From the NCBI RefSeq assembly GCF_014287475.1, contig NZ_JACOPF010000001.1, positions 558,001-622,000 on the forward strand: a DNA stretch of 64,000 nucleotides, written 5' to 3'. This stretch comes from Mediterraneibacter hominis (GTDB taxonomy: Bacteria > Bacillota > Clostridia > Lachnospirales > Lachnospiraceae). The position numbers were made by a program, and so were the translations under genes. Numbering within the stretch: position 1 is the stretch's first letter; the number at the start of each line of letters is the position of its first letter. This document shows positions 35,315 through 44,430 of this stretch, one piece after another. The notes under the pieces were generated by a model that saw only the letters and a program-made list of their open reading frames with translations, did no database searches and was not told the DNA's origin.

Positions 35315-36689
35315 TTCTTAATTCTCTCTCTTTTCTTAACTCTCTTTCACGTCTTTTCTCTATCTTTGCCTCTTCATCTTCTCTTAATATATAGAGTCCC
35401 TGTATAATACCAAACATAATCATCGTGCTCAGCATCGAACTGCCTCCATAGCTTACAAGTGGAAGCGTCACACCGGTAGAGGGGATAAATTTTGTCACCC
35501 CGCCGATTGTCAGAAATACTTGGAAAATATAACAGGTGCCCAGCCCTAATGCTACCAGCTTATAAAACTGATTGCGAATTTCCATCGCAATGTTCAGAAA
35601 CATAACATAACAGCTTACACAGATTAGAATCAGACAGAGTGCAAAAATAAGCCCCATCTCCTCTGCAATTGCCGAGAAAATAAAATCCGTCTCTGCTACC
35701 GGAATACTGTCCGGCAGGCCTTGGAACAGTCCCATACCAAACCAGCTTCCAGTTCCAATGGCAAATAAGGACTGTGCCACCTGATATCCGCCTTCACTGT
35801 AGGAGGCAAAGGGATCCTTCCAGACAGATACTCTTACTTTAATATGTGCAAACAGGTGATACCCGATCACCGCAGCCGCGCTTCCTGCCGCAATTCCTGC
35901 CGCAGCATATAAAGGTTTTCTCGTCGCTACATAAAGCATAATCAAATACACAACGAATAAAATAAGCGCGGCCCCTAAATCTGTAGACAGTACGAGAATC
36001 AACACATGTGCCGCTGCCACAGCAGTAGTAATCACAACATTTTTAAAATTTGTAGACTTCTTTAGACTTGCCGCCACATAAAATACAAACAGAATTTTCA
36101 CAAATTCTGACGGCTGGATTCCAAAGCCGAATACTGTAAATCCCAGCTTCGCACCTCCAGAGCTCACTGCAAAAACCGCCACGAGCAACAAGGCTGCCAC
36201 TCCCACGCCTGCATAGATATAAGTCCAGTCGGCAAGGGACTTCAGCTTTTTTATCAATATTGGCACAATCAGCCCGAATGTCACGCCGAGCGCAATAAAA
36301 ATCATCTGCTTTATGGCATTGTCAAAAGGCACCTCATTGTCATACGACAGCCGGGTAATCATAATCATTCCCGCATTCATCAGCATACACATATTATTGA
36401 CAACCAGCCTAGATACATTCGGATATATAAGATTATATAATAAAATAACCGCCAGAAATACAATTGCCTGCACCGCATATATAAACAGGATCTTCATATC
36501 CTCTGTCTTCAAATACATTACAATATATGCCACCAGCTGCAATGTAAACATCAATACATTTTGTCTGATGAGCACACGCTTTTCATCATCTTCATAGTTC
36601 TGCGCAAAAATAGAAAAACATGAAAATGTATATGCCGCCATTAAAATAATAATGATATATTTCGATAATTCTACAATGATATTAACCAC
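35232..36689 (-). CDS. FtsW/RodA/SpoVE SEDS-family glycosyltransferase
   Basis: Polytopic peptidoglycan polymerase. It is 485 residues long with about ten membrane helices. VFGFGIQPSEFVKI, TDLGAALILF, ETDFIFSAIAEEMG and the C-terminal TGVTLPLVSYGGSSML motif are SEDS hallmarks. A GTG start follows AGGTGAAATT. It ends in an unusually charged tail rich in Arg, Glu and Lys from about residue 435; the PBP gene begins inside the DNA for that tail. Confidence 0.92.
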   Translation of the reverse strand: MVNIIVELSKYIIIILMAAYTFSCFSIFAQNYEDDEKRVLIRQNVLMFTLQLVAYIVMYLKTEDMKILFIYAVQAIVFLAVILLYNLIYPNVSRLVVNNMCMLMNAGMIMITRLSYDNEVPFDNAIKQMIFIALGVTFGLIVPILIKKLKSLADWTYIYAGVGVAALLLVAVFAVSSGGAKLGFTVFGFGIQPSEFVKILFVFYVAASLKKSTNFKNVVITTAVAAAHVLILVLSTDLGAALILFVVYLIMLYVATRKPLYAAAGIAAGSAAAVIGYHLFAHIKVRVSVWKDPFASYSEGGYQVAQSLFAIGTGSWFGMGLFQGLPDSIPVAETDFIFSAIAEEMGLIFALCLILICVSCYVMFLNIAMEIRNQFYKLVALGLGTCYIFQVFLTIGGVTKFIPSTGVTLPLVSYGGSSMLSTMIMFGIIQGLYILREDEEAKIEKRRERELRKERELRNESRRTTKKKTTKEKPRFEEVPKQRIR

Positions 36690-36703
36690 AATTTCACCTG
36701 CTC

Positions 36704-39142
36704 TTAAATAATTCCCCGCTTGAAATGCCCTCTGGTATACGCAGATTGGGACGTGTTAGCTGTTCCTTTTCCGGTGAGCTGCAAATCCACCTGCTTTAGT
36801 ATTTCCAAAGTCTGTTCTTTTCTTTCCACTGTAAACTGAAGACGCACGCTTTTTGGCGCCAGCTTTTCTATCGTCTCTGTATAATCTGCCAGATAAAGTG
36901 CGGAAGTATTATACATCACATTATAACAGAGACTGCAATAATTTTTAACCGGAAATTGATTCTGATACCGGTCAGTCAGCATGCAGATTCCAGATTCACC
37001 CCTGCATTTTTGAACGGTTTTTGTAATACACTGTGCACTTATCATCACCGGAAGATGCCCATATATAATCAACTCTGCATTTTCAATTCCTAACTGCGCC
37101 AGTTCCTTTGCATTTAGCTCCAACGGAGCCGTAAATTCTCTCAGTCCCTGTGCCTGAAAAAAATGTTTGCCAGACTGATTGAATACATATAGATTATGGT
37201 CCAGAATTACCCGCTTGTCAAATCTCTGTTCCTTTAAAAATTGAATTTCTTCATAATTTCGTACAAGTACTCCGTCCATACCTGCGTCATAAAATTCGCT
37301 GTATGTCTCTCTTAAACGCACAGCCGCTTCCTCTCGGAATATATGCGGCAGCGCATAGAAAACTTCTATATCCTTGCACTGCAGATTTTCACAGACTGCC
37401 CGAATTTCCTTTGAAGGCATAAGCCCTCCGCTAATCCCAACGTCCAAATACACGCGAAACAGCCGGATTTTTTCCTGCCGCTGTGCCTCTCCTTTAAAAA
37501 ATTCCTCCACCGCGAGAAGCTGTTCTTCTGACTCTGCCAGCACAGATAACATTGGATACGGATTTGGATTTCCCTCTGTTATCTGTGCCTCTTTTTTCCT
37601 TGCTGACAGAGGGGTATCCGCCATTGCTTCTTCGACTTTCATTTTCCTTCTATATATCTGACATACCTCTCTTTCCAGCTGTTCGAGCGCATCCCTTCTG
37701 ATTTGTTTTATCTGCTGCATGGGAAGAAATGCTCCTTCCTCCATTTCAATTTCCAGCGTTTCAAATTCAAACGGGGTATTTCCTGTTTTTCTAAGCTGCG
37801 CTTCTATCTCCTCTCTTTCAAGAGGTCTTGTCTGTGCTTTTTGAACACATGCTTCTGTCTGCGCCTGGACACACACGTCTTTCATTGTCAAAATAAAAAC
37901 AGCCGGTTTTCCTTTTAATAAACGAAAAAATCCAGATATTTTCTCCTGTTTTTTTGAAAACACATATTTCTTATCTAGTTCATCTAAAAGCGCCTGATTC
38001 CGAATTCTGTTTAATATTGTCCCCTTCTTGTAGTATGTATGTTTCGGAACTAAAAAAGACACCTTCTGTTTCTTATGAAATGCTTTTCCAAACGTATAGT
38101 TATCCCGTTCTTTTGTCAGCTCTAGTATATCTCCCCTATGGATATCCGTAAGTGCCTCAGCCGTCACCTCTCTGCCCTTTTGTACAAGTATTTTTACAGC
38201 AGGTACTCCGGCATGATTGGGTCTGTCCAAGGCCAACATCTCCCTGCCATTGTGTTTTTTATAATATCCTGTATGGAAGCCTCCGCGGTTATAAATATCC
38301 TTGAGCTGTTCTAAATCTGCCTGGTCTGCCTTATAACCCGCTTTCCCCTTTTCATAATACATATCCAGGTATTTCCGGTACATAGCAGTGACTGCCGCCA
38401 CATATTCCGTTTTTTTCATTCTGCCTTCTATTTTAAATGAATTTATTCCTGCCTCTGCCATCTCTGGAAGCAGCTCCAATGTACAGATGTCTTTTAAGCT
38501 TAGAAGGTATCCTTTTTTCTCCTTTGCAGTATATGGAAGTCTGCATGGCTGGGCACACTGTCCTCTGTTTCCGCTTCTGCCTCCAATAAAGCTGCTTAAC
38601 AGGCATTGACCGGAATAACAATAACACAAGGCTCCATGTACAAAGCATTCTACGTCCATCTTCGTTTCGCTTCGTATCCTGCGAATCTCTGCAAGTGACA
38701 GTTCTCTGGCAGGAACAACTCTTTTTACACCATATTCTTTTAAATATTGTGCTCCATATACATTCGTAATTGTCATCTGTGTGCTGGCGTGTATTTCTAA
38801 ATCAGGGAAATAAGCTCTGACAAAGGACAAAACACCTGCATCCTGCACAATTACAGCATCTAATCCCTGACAATACAACGGCTTTAGATAGGCGTACAAT
38901 TCCTTCATCTCACTGTCCTTTAAAAGTGTGTTCACAGTCAGATACAGCCTCTTTTTGTGCAGATGTGCATAATCCACTGCATCCAAAAGCTGCTGGGGCG
39001 TAAAATTATCTGCATAGGCGCGTGCTCCGAAGCGCATGCCTCCGGCATACACAGCGTCGGCGCCTGCATTTATGGCAGCGACAAAGCAATCATACGACCC
39101 TGCCGGCGCTAAAATTTCTATTTTTTCTTCCATTCTGGACAT
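36704..39142 (-). CDS. U32-family peptidase / RNA-hydroxylase-type protein (DUF3656)
   Basis: An 812-residue protein. The U32 core starts ILAPAGSYDCFVAAINAGAD and includes ECFVHGALCYCYSGQCLLSS and GGRSGNRGQCAQPCRLPY, with conserved cysteines. In Escherichia coli the relatives RlhA and TrhP act in RNA hydroxylation, so 'peptidase' may be a misnomer. A DUF3656 region and second barrel follow. AGGAG precedes the start. It is 14 bp upstream of the SEDS gene. Confidence 0.88.
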   Translation of the reverse strand: MSRMEEKIEILAPAGSYDCFVAAINAGADAVYAGGMRFGARAYADNFTPQQLLDAVDYAHLHKKRLYLTVNTLLKDSEMKELYAYLKPLYCQGLDAVIVQDAGVLSFVRAYFPDLEIHASTQMTITNVYGAQYLKEYGVKRVVPARELSLAEIRRIRSETKMDVECFVHGALCYCYSGQCLLSSFIGGRSGNRGQCAQPCRLPYTAKEKKGYLLSLKDICTLELLPEMAEAGINSFKIEGRMKKTEYVAAVTAMYRKYLDMYYEKGKAGYKADQADLEQLKDIYNRGGFHTGYYKKHNGREMLALDRPNHAGVPAVKILVQKGREVTAEALTDIHRGDILELTKERDNYTFGKAFHKKQKVSFLVPKHTYYKKGTILNRIRNQALLDELDKKYVFSKKQEKISGFFRLLKGKPAVFILTMKDVCVQAQTEACVQKAQTRPLEREEIEAQLRKTGNTPFEFETLEIEMEEGAFLPMQQIKQIRRDALEQLEREVCQIYRRKMKVEEAMADTPLSARKKEAQITEGNPNPYPMLSVLAESEEQLLAVEEFFKGEAQRQEKIRLFRVYLDVGISGGLMPSKEIRAVCENLQCKDIEVFYALPHIFREEAAVRLRETYSEFYDAGMDGVLVRNYEEIQFLKEQRFDKRVILDHNLYVFNQSGKHFFQAQGLREFTAPLELNAKELAQLGIENAELIIYGHLPVMISAQCITKTVQKCRGESGICMLTDRYQNQFPVKNYCSLCYNVMYNTSALYLADYTETIEKLAPKSVRLQFTVERKEQTLEILKQVDLQLTGKGTANTSQSAYTRGHFKRGII

Positions 39143-39212
39143 ACTTTATTCTCCTGTGTTATTTTCTCTGTTAAAAGCGGACAGCTTACACGCCTGCTTC
39201 TGCATATAAGAG

Positions 39213-39244
39213 ATGGGATGTCCGGCAAAAGCCAAACACCCCAT
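39213..39244 (-). other. Structured hairpin between zapA and the U32 gene
   Basis: On the minus strand ATGGGGTGTTTGGC and GCCGGACATCCCAT form a 14-bp stem with three G-U pairs and a TTTT loop. The plus strand would have mismatches instead, so the structure fits RNA read from the minus strand. There is no T-run after it, so a standard terminator is unlikely. Confidence 0.5.
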
Positions 39245-39288
39245 ATTTATCTTACAATGAAGCTTTTCCGACTTTCAATGGCAGATTC

Positions 39289-39699
39289 CTATCTTCTCCG
39301 GTTCTTCATCTCTGTCTCTAATTTTACAATCTGCATCTGGAGGTCGTTATTGTCCTCTTTTATCTTGGCAAGCTCTTTCTCCGCATTTTCCAGTTTAATC
39401 TGGGCGGAAATCAATTCATGCTTTAAATCATACATTTCTTTGTCTTTCAGTTCAATATCACTTTCCAGGGAATCTCCCTGTTTTTTCGCCTTAAAATAAT
39501 CATCCGCGATATTCAGGGCAAGAAGTACATTCCGCGTATCAGCGCTCTGTTTGCGATACCCTTCGCTGTTTGCGCACTCTGTAATTTTATGGTTCAGATA
39601 GGAAGATACTTTCTGAAGATACTCCTCACCTTCAAACCCGCTTAAGGTATAAACTTTTCCTCCAATTAATACTTCTGTATAATGCTTTGCTGAACTCAT
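39289..39699 (-). CDS. zapA: Cell division protein ZapA
   Basis: FtsZ-ring-associated protein. It is 136 residues long. The N-terminal ZapA fold has VLIGGKVYTLSGFEGEEYLQKVSSYLN; a C-terminal coiled coil runs from about 80 to the end (KHELISAQIKLENAEKELAKIK). It has its own promoter and AGGAGG. Confidence 0.9.
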   Translation of the reverse strand: MSSAKHYTEVLIGGKVYTLSGFEGEEYLQKVSSYLNHKITECANSEGYRKQSADTRNVLLALNIADDYFKAKKQGDSLESDIELKDKEMYDLKHELISAQIKLENAEKELAKIKEDNNDLQMQIVKLETEMKNRRR

Positions 39700-39727
39700 A
39701 ACTTCCTCCTCGCGTTTCTTAACTGTT

Positions 39728-39756
39728 ATTATAAACTATTTACATATAAAAACCAA
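39728..39756 (-). promoter_or_regulatory. Sigma-A promoter of zapA
   Basis: Minus strand TTGGTT (39751-39756), 17 bp, TATAAT (39728-39733). The T-rich -35 region also forms a weak hairpin with downstream bases. Confidence 0.7.
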
Positions 39757-39810
39757 CTATTTTTTGGTTTCTCAGCCAGGAAGTAACATTTTTTGCGTAT
39801 TTTAAAATAT

Positions 39811-40803
39811 CTAGGTGGAAAGCCCCAGATGCGTATATGCAAAGTCTGTCACAATCCTGCCGCGCGGGGTTCTTTGGATAAATCCGTTCTTTAACAAATA
39901 CGGTTCATACACGTCTTCCAGTGTACCTGCATCTTCTGAAATCGCCGCCGCTAATGTATCAAGCCCTACAGGACCGCCCTGAAATTTCTCTATCATAGTC
40001 TTTAAAATATTTCTGTCAATCGTATCCAGTCCATATTTGTCGACATCTAAAAGGTCTAATGCAAGATTTGTCACTTCCTCTGTTATGACACCGTCATATT
40101 TCACTTGCGCAAAATCTCTTACTCTTTTTAACAGACGATTTGCCAGACGCGGCGTTCCTCTGGAACGCCTTGCTAATTCGACCGCCCCCTCTGGTTCAAT
40201 TTCCACTCCCAGCAATGCGGCTGAACGTATAATAATTGTTGCAAGCTCTTTTTCCGTATAGAATTCCAGCCGGTGTATCACTCCAAATCGGTCTCTAAGC
40301 GGTGCCGTCAGCATACCTGCTCTGGTTGTTGCTCCAACAAGTGTAAATTTAGGAAGATCCAGGCGAATCGAACGTGCGGCAGCCCCTTTTCCAATCATAA
40401 TGTCAATGGCGTAATCTTCCATTGCAGGGTACAGTACTTCCTCCACTTGCCGGTTTAATCTGTGGATCTCATCCACGAACAGTACATCCTTTTCCTGTAA
40501 ATTATTTAGAATCGCCGCTATTTCTCCTGGTTTTTCTATAGCCGGACCACTCGTCACCTTTAGATTCACGCCCATCTCATTTGCGATAATTCCGGCCAGA
40601 GTTGTTTTTCCCAGCCCGGGCGGGCCGTAAAAAAGGACATGATCCAGTGCTTCTTTTCTTTCCTTTGCCGCCTTAATGTAAATAGCCAGTGTCTCTTTCG
40701 CCTTTTCTTGGCCAATATATTCCTCTAAACGCTGCGGACGCAGGCTGCTTTCAATTTTAATATCCTCTTCCAGATTTTCTGTTGTAATAATTCGTTTTCC
40801 CAT
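39811..40803 (-). CDS. ruvB: Holliday junction branch-migration ATPase RuvB
   Basis: A 330-residue AAA+ motor. Walker [10 protein letters not shown] at about 60-68, Walker [11 protein letters not shown], sensor [18 protein letters not shown], arginine finger region and the C-terminal winged helix ending [16 protein letters not shown]. It is 46 bp after ruvA. Confidence 0.98.
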   Translation of the reverse strand: MGKRIITTENLEEDIKIESSLRPQRLEEYIGQEKAKETLAIYIKAAKERKEALDHVLFYGPPGLGKTTLAGIIANEMGVNLKVTSGPAIEKPGEIAAILNNLQEKDVLFVDEIHRLNRQVEEVLYPAMEDYAIDIMIGKGAAARSIRLDLPKFTLVGATTRAGMLTAPLRDRFGVIHRLEFYTEKELATIIIRSAALLGVEIEPEGAVELARRSRGTPRLANRLLKRVRDFAQVKYDGVITEEVTNLALDLLDVDKYGLDTIDRNILKTMIEKFQGGPVGLDTLAAAISEDAGTLEDVYEPYLLKNGFIQRTPRGRIVTDFAYTHLGLST

Positions 40804-40849
40804 TTTTCCCGCCTATTCTATACTATTTTCCGATTTGGAATCTCCTTCT

Positions 40850-41449
40850 TTAGAATAAATGTTTCAACGCTTCTTTTAGAGTCTCCTCGACAGTGGCAAG
40901 ATTTCCAGCTTTTTTGACTGCCCGCAGGCTTTCAGAGCTTCCATATCCAAGCGCAACCAATGCTTGTACTGCTTCTGACTGAATTTCACCTGTAAGAGCG
41001 TCCGTCTCTGTAGACACCGCCTCTCCTCCTGGATTTAAAATTTCCTCTATATCCAGCTTGTCTTTCAGTTCAATAATCAACTTTTCCGCCGTCTTTTTTC
41101 CGATTCCCGGAGCTTTGGAAATGGCTTTGGCATCTCCGGAAAGCACTGCAAAACGCAGCTCATCACCAGACAGATTGGATAAAATATTCAATCCGCCCTT
41201 CGGGCCAATTCCACTGACACCAATGAGCAGTTTAAACAGCTCTAAGTCATCTCTCGTCAAAAATCCAAATAGCTGCATTGCATCCTCTCTGACATTCAGA
41301 TACGTATATATTTTAACCTCACTGCCCAATGCCGGCAAAAGTCCCATCGATTGCTCCGGCATATAGATACCATATCCCACTCCGCCTACATCCACAATTG
41401 CTTTTTCACTCTCAAGCGATGCAAGTTCCCCTCTGATATATGAAATCAT
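40850..41449 (-). CDS. ruvA: Holliday junction protein RuvA
   Basis: A 199-residue tetramer-forming DNA-binding partner of RuvB. The OB domain is at 1-62, helix-hairpin-helix motifs at ISGIGPKGGLNILSN and APGIGKKTAEKLIIELKD, and a C-terminal RuvB-binding domain ends ALGYGSSESLRAV...ALKHLF. Full length. Confidence 0.98.
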   Translation of the reverse strand: MISYIRGELASLESEKAIVDVGGVGYGIYMPEQSMGLLPALGSEVKIYTYLNVREDAMQLFGFLTRDDLELFKLLIGVSGIGPKGGLNILSNLSGDELRFAVLSGDAKAISKAPGIGKKTAEKLIIELKDKLDIEEILNPGGEAVSTETDALTGEIQSEAVQALVALGYGSSESLRAVKKAGNLATVEETLKEALKHLF

Positions 41450-41509
41450 ATGTATTTCCTTTCTTTAACTAGATTACAAAATCCACTCTATTTTCTCAAT
41501 CCGGCTCCT

Positions 41510-42007
41510 TCATTGTCCTAGGTTCATTTTTGCAGTACGTTTCAGCACAGCGTCAGACACCACGCCGATCAGCGCGCCTGTCAGTGCGCCCGCCGCAAGA
41601 AGGGCAGGAAGATAATATCCGATTGCAACTGTCTCCACCACTGCCATCGCTATACTAAGTTGTCCTATATTGTGAAAGACCCCGCCCGCAATGCTTACAC
41701 CGATGACGCTGAAAGTCCCTCTCTTTTTTAGAATATACATCACAAGCAGACTGCAAACACCTCCTGCTAAGCTGTATACGATGCTAAAAAGATTGCCGAA
41801 CAAAAAGCCGGAAAGAAGAATCCGTACAATCGAAAGCAAAAATGCTTCTCTGACAGTTCCTTTATACAGCATAATCACGATGATAAGATTTGCAAGTCCT
41901 AATTTCACTCCGGGTATCCCAAATTGAATGGGAATCAAAGTTTCCACATAACTGAAAATCAGCGCCAACGCTGTAAATACACCAAAATATGCCGCCCTGT
42001 TTTTCAA
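41510..42007 (-). CDS. Gx transporter family membrane protein (heptaprenyl diphosphate synthase component I-like)
   Basis: A 165-residue protein with four or five hydrophobic helices and the family pattern VETLIPIQFGIPGVKLGLANL. Often annotated as heptaprenyl diphosphate synthase component I, but it resembles small ECF-type membrane subunits. A TTG start with AAAGGAG. It follows the NusG-II gene, and this pair commonly travels with rnf and apbE. Confidence 0.8.
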   Translation of the reverse strand: MKNRAAYFGVFTALALIFSYVETLIPIQFGIPGVKLGLANLIIVIMLYKGTVREAFLLSIVRILLSGFLFGNLFSIVYSLAGGVCSLLVMYILKKRGTFSVIGVSIAGGVFHNIGQLSIAMAVVETVAIGYYLPALLAAGALTGALIGVVSDAVLKRTAKMNLGQ

Positions 42008-42046
42008 AATATCTCCTTTCCCGCAGGTATTTCTTCACTGCTTGTA

Positions 42047-42403
42047 TTAATTCGTCATCCCATCCACTGTATTTTCCTCTTCACCGTGTATAGTTACCAC
42101 GATTTTATTCGGAAGACAAATAATACTCTCCCCATCTTTTGAGATTGCCTTATGATGGACGCATAATAAGTCAGGGCAGTCCGCCTCTTTCATCTTCACT
42201 TGTCCGTTTTCGATTACAAGTACGTTCATACCGCCTATATCTATCGTCTGATCTTTATCCAGTCTATAGGTTCCATAGAATTTTCTATCTACTGTGACTT
42301 CCACCTGCTTTTTTTCACTTTCCGGTTTTAAAAGCCAAATTCCCAAAAAACACGCAGCCGCCGCGAAAACAATCCCCAGTAAAATCCAGTCATTTTTTTT
42401 CAT
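42047..42403 (-). CDS. NusG domain II-containing protein
   Basis: A 118-residue protein with one N-terminal signal/anchor helix (about 7-25) and an extracytoplasmic NusG-II beta domain, with NVLVIENGQVKMKEADCPDLLCVHH containing two cysteines. Found next to Rnf and ApbE genes in many anaerobes; the role is unproven. It starts 22 bp after its own -10 box. Confidence 0.85.
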   Translation of the reverse strand: MKKNDWILLGIVFAAAACFLGIWLLKPESEKKQVEVTVDRKFYGTYRLDKDQTIDIGGMNVLVIENGQVKMKEADCPDLLCVHHKAISKDGESIICLPNKIVVTIHGEEENTVDGMTN

Positions 42404-42425
42404 CTTTTAAACCTCTTTACGCATT

Positions 42426-42454
42426 ATCATAGCATACCACTATTTAGAATGCAA
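42426..42454 (-). promoter_or_regulatory. Promoter of the NusG-II / Gx transporter operon
   Basis: Minus strand TTGCAT (42449-42454), 17 bp, TATGAT (42426-42431) with an upstream TGC. Divergent from and only 12 bp away from the apbE promoter. Confidence 0.75.
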
Positions 42455-42466
42455 TCACATGTTCGA

Positions 42467-42495
42467 TTGTACTTTTTTATAAAACCCACTATAAT
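42467..42495 (+). promoter_or_regulatory. Promoter of apbE
   Basis: TTGTAC (42467-42472), 17 bp, TATAAT (42490-42495); the apbE start is 30 bp further on. Confidence 0.8.
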
Positions 42496-42525
42496 AAAAA
42501 TGATTATATGAAAGGTGAGGTACTT

Positions 42526-43500
42526 ATGAGACGTTTTCTTCCCTATATTCTTTCTTTCTCTGTTGTATTGTCTCTTTTGGGCTGTTCTTCTCCTCCCGCG
42601 AATGAAAAACAACAGATTACCGGGGTCTATTTTGACACGGTTGTCACACTCACTGTCTGGGGAGCAGATGATGAAATTCTGGAACACTGTGCACAGTTAT
42701 GTGAACAATATGAAAATTTATTCAGCCGTACTGTTAAAACCAGTGATGTATCCCGTATCAATTCCTCCAAGGGAACACCCGTTACCGTTTCGGACGAAAC
42801 AGCAGAGCTCATACAGGCAGGCCTTGACTACGCTGCTCTCTCCAATGGAAAATTCGATGTTACCATTGGTACAGTCAACCGTTTATGGAACTTTCAGGAC
42901 AATGAAGAAAAACAACTTCCAGATCCAGAATCGATCGAAAAAGCCCTCTCTCATGTCAATTATCAAAATGTAAAAGTAATCGGAAATACTGTCACACTGA
43001 CAGATCCAGAAACACAGATTGACTTAGGCGGTATCGCCAAAGGGTACATCGCAGATCGGTTAAAAGAATATCTTAAGAGTGCCGGAATTGACCATGCGCT
43101 CATTAACCTGGGCGGAAATATTCTCGCCCTCGGCGGTCATTATGATGGAACTCCTTTCGAAATTGGAATTCAAAAGCCGTTCGATGAAACCGGTACTGCT
43201 CTCACATACTTAGAGGTTACCGATCGTTCCGTTGTATCTTCCGGAAATTATGTAAGATATTTTGAAAAAGACAACAAAATCTACCATCATATTCTCGATC
43301 CAGATACAGGTTACCCATGCCAAAACAATCTCCTGCAAGTCACGATTCTATCTGATAACTCTATAGACGGAGATGCCTTAAGCACTGCCTGCTACAATCT
43401 CGGACTAGAAAAAGGAATGGAACTCATTCAAAGCCTGGACAATGTAGAAGCCATATTCGTAACAGATGACTATCAACTACACTACAGTAATGATATATAA
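42526..43500 (+). CDS. apbE: FAD:protein FMN transferase, lipoprotein
   Basis: Attaches FMN covalently to Thr/Ser in proteins such as RnfG and RnfD, both encoded 3-5 kb away. It is 324 residues long from the ATG at 42526, behind AAAGGTGAGG. The lipobox LLGC near residues 17-20 makes it a lipoprotein, so it acts outside the membrane. DLGGIAKGYIADRL and HHILDPDTGYP are family motifs. Its TAA stop lies inside the left copy of an inverted repeat. Confidence 0.95.
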   Translation: MRRFLPYILSFSVVLSLLGCSSPPANEKQQITGVYFDTVVTLTVWGADDEILEHCAQLCEQYENLFSRTVKTSDVSRINSSKGTPVTVSDETAELIQAGLDYAALSNGKFDVTIGTVNRLWNFQDNEEKQLPDPESIEKALSHVNYQNVKVIGNTVTLTDPETQIDLGGIAKGYIADRLKEYLKSAGIDHALINLGGNILALGGHYDGTPFEIGIQKPFDETGTALTYLEVTDRSVVSSGNYVRYFEKDNKIYHHILDPDTGYPCQNNLLQVTILSDNSIDGDALSTACYNLGLEKGMELIQSLDNVEAIFVTDDYQLHYSNDI

Positions 43501-43646
43501 ATTTAACGAAGCAACAAGCAGTGCGAAAAGAACAGGCAAACTCTGTGTCATGCTTGCATGTAAACAGAAGTTTGTCTGCTTCTTTTCATTCGGCGACTGC
43601 CGACAGCGAAATGGAGCGTATGCCAAATTGAGCTGGCGCTGCGGAA
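43495..43646 (+). repeat. Structured inverted repeat, left copy
   Basis: A 152-bp copy reading on the plus strand, from ATATAAATTTAACGAAGC to CTGGCGCTGCGGAA. The first 38 bp are identical to the right copy. It contains the apbE stop codon (43498-43500). A 46-nt hairpin (43533-43578) has a loop with CATGCTTGCATG, and a second small hairpin TCGGCGACTGCCGA lies at 43590-43603. No transposase is encoded nearby. Confidence 0.92.
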
Positions 43647-43745
43647 ATAGGCAAAAGAGACGTGTGAAAGAGATGCTTTACATCGTTCGTCAGGGCTTCG
43701 CCTGTTCGGTAAAGGATTTTTGTATTATTTTTGCATTTACTGAAA

Positions 43746-44279
43746 TCATAAGGCTGTCCCTTTCTTCGGTATGAAAAATGAGGACATATCGGTTTTTTCT
43801 AATGTGAGAAGCTGTACTTTTTTCTCAATGCCCCCTGCATATCCTGTCAGACTTCCGTTTGTACCGACAACACGATGGCAGGGAATTATGAGGGAAATGG
43901 AATTATGTCCCACCGCACCGCCAACAGCCTGCGCAGACATTTTAGAAAGTCCTTTTTGCTTTGCAATTCTTTCTGCAATTTCACCATAAGTCATCGTTTT
44001 TCCAAATGGAATGGTCAGCATGATTTCCCATACCGCTTTCCGAAATGGTGTTGTCCGCATACACAGTGGCGGTGTGAAATCGGGTGCTTTACCGCCAAAA
44101 TAAATATTCAGCCAATGGACAGACTGCTCAAATATAGGCAAAAACTTCTCGTCATATTCTTTCGGGAGTGTATCGCCAAAATATTTTTGCCCATCAAACC
44201 AAAGTCCTGTAAGTTCTGTTCCATTGCTAGAAAGTGTGATACCGCCCAAAGGCGAGTCATAGTGATATGTATAAATCAT
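43746..44279 (-). CDS. ogt: Methylated-DNA--protein-cysteine methyltransferase
   Basis: Suicide repair of O6-alkylguanine. It is 177 residues long. The active site IIPCHRVVG has the acceptor Cys at about 137, with the upstream helix-turn-helix TFG-like PFGKTMTYGEIAERIA and GNAV-like AVGGAVGHNSIS. The ATG at 44279 follows GGAGGTGTAAACTT. It lies between apbE and the rnf operon, enclosed by the two inverted repeats, so it looks like inserted cargo. Confidence 0.95.
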   Translation of the reverse strand: MIYTYHYDSPLGGITLSSNGTELTGLWFDGQKYFGDTLPKEYDEKFLPIFEQSVHWLNIYFGGKAPDFTPPLCMRTTPFRKAVWEIMLTIPFGKTMTYGEIAERIAKQKGLSKMSAQAVGGAVGHNSISLIIPCHRVVGTNGSLTGYAGGIEKKVQLLTLEKTDMSSFFIPKKGTAL

Positions 44280-44283
44280 AAGT

Positions 44284-44430
44284 TTACACCTCCAAATATT
44301 CATAGGAATCCGCAGGTCTGTACGCCATAATGTAAAAATAGAGCAGGCAGAGAATATTCCCTACCTGCACTGCCTTCTCTTTTTGCGTACTATTCTTTAC
44401 CAGCTTCCGCAGTGCCAGCTCAATTCCGCT
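44284..44430 (-). other. Doubtful short frame ending at the ogt ribosome site
   Basis: A frame beginning at an ATG inside the right repeat (MERSGIELALRKLVKN) and ending EYLEV, 48 residues. Its stop codon TAA overlaps the GGAGGTG of ogt, which would give coupling. Against a real gene: the other repeat copy has one extra base that destroys this frame, there is no ribosome site, and a terminator hairpin lies within it. Confidence 0.3.
44343..44368 (-). terminator. Probable terminator of the rnf operon
   Basis: GCAGGTAGGGAAT and ATTCTCTGCCTGC form a 13-bp palindrome with two G-U pairs on the minus strand, followed by TCTATTTTTAC. It lies downstream of rnfB and its repeat, and upstream of ogt. 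Confidence 0.65.

Noticed and set aside
42427..42687. Minus-strand frame overlapping the apbE start and both divergent promoters
   Set aside because: Lies across two good promoters and an established lipoprotein gene; no ribosome site.
43466..43774. Open frame on the plus strand across the left repeat
   Set aside because: It is a reading through the apbE end and a structured repeat in another frame, without start signals; the matching frame in the right copy is different.
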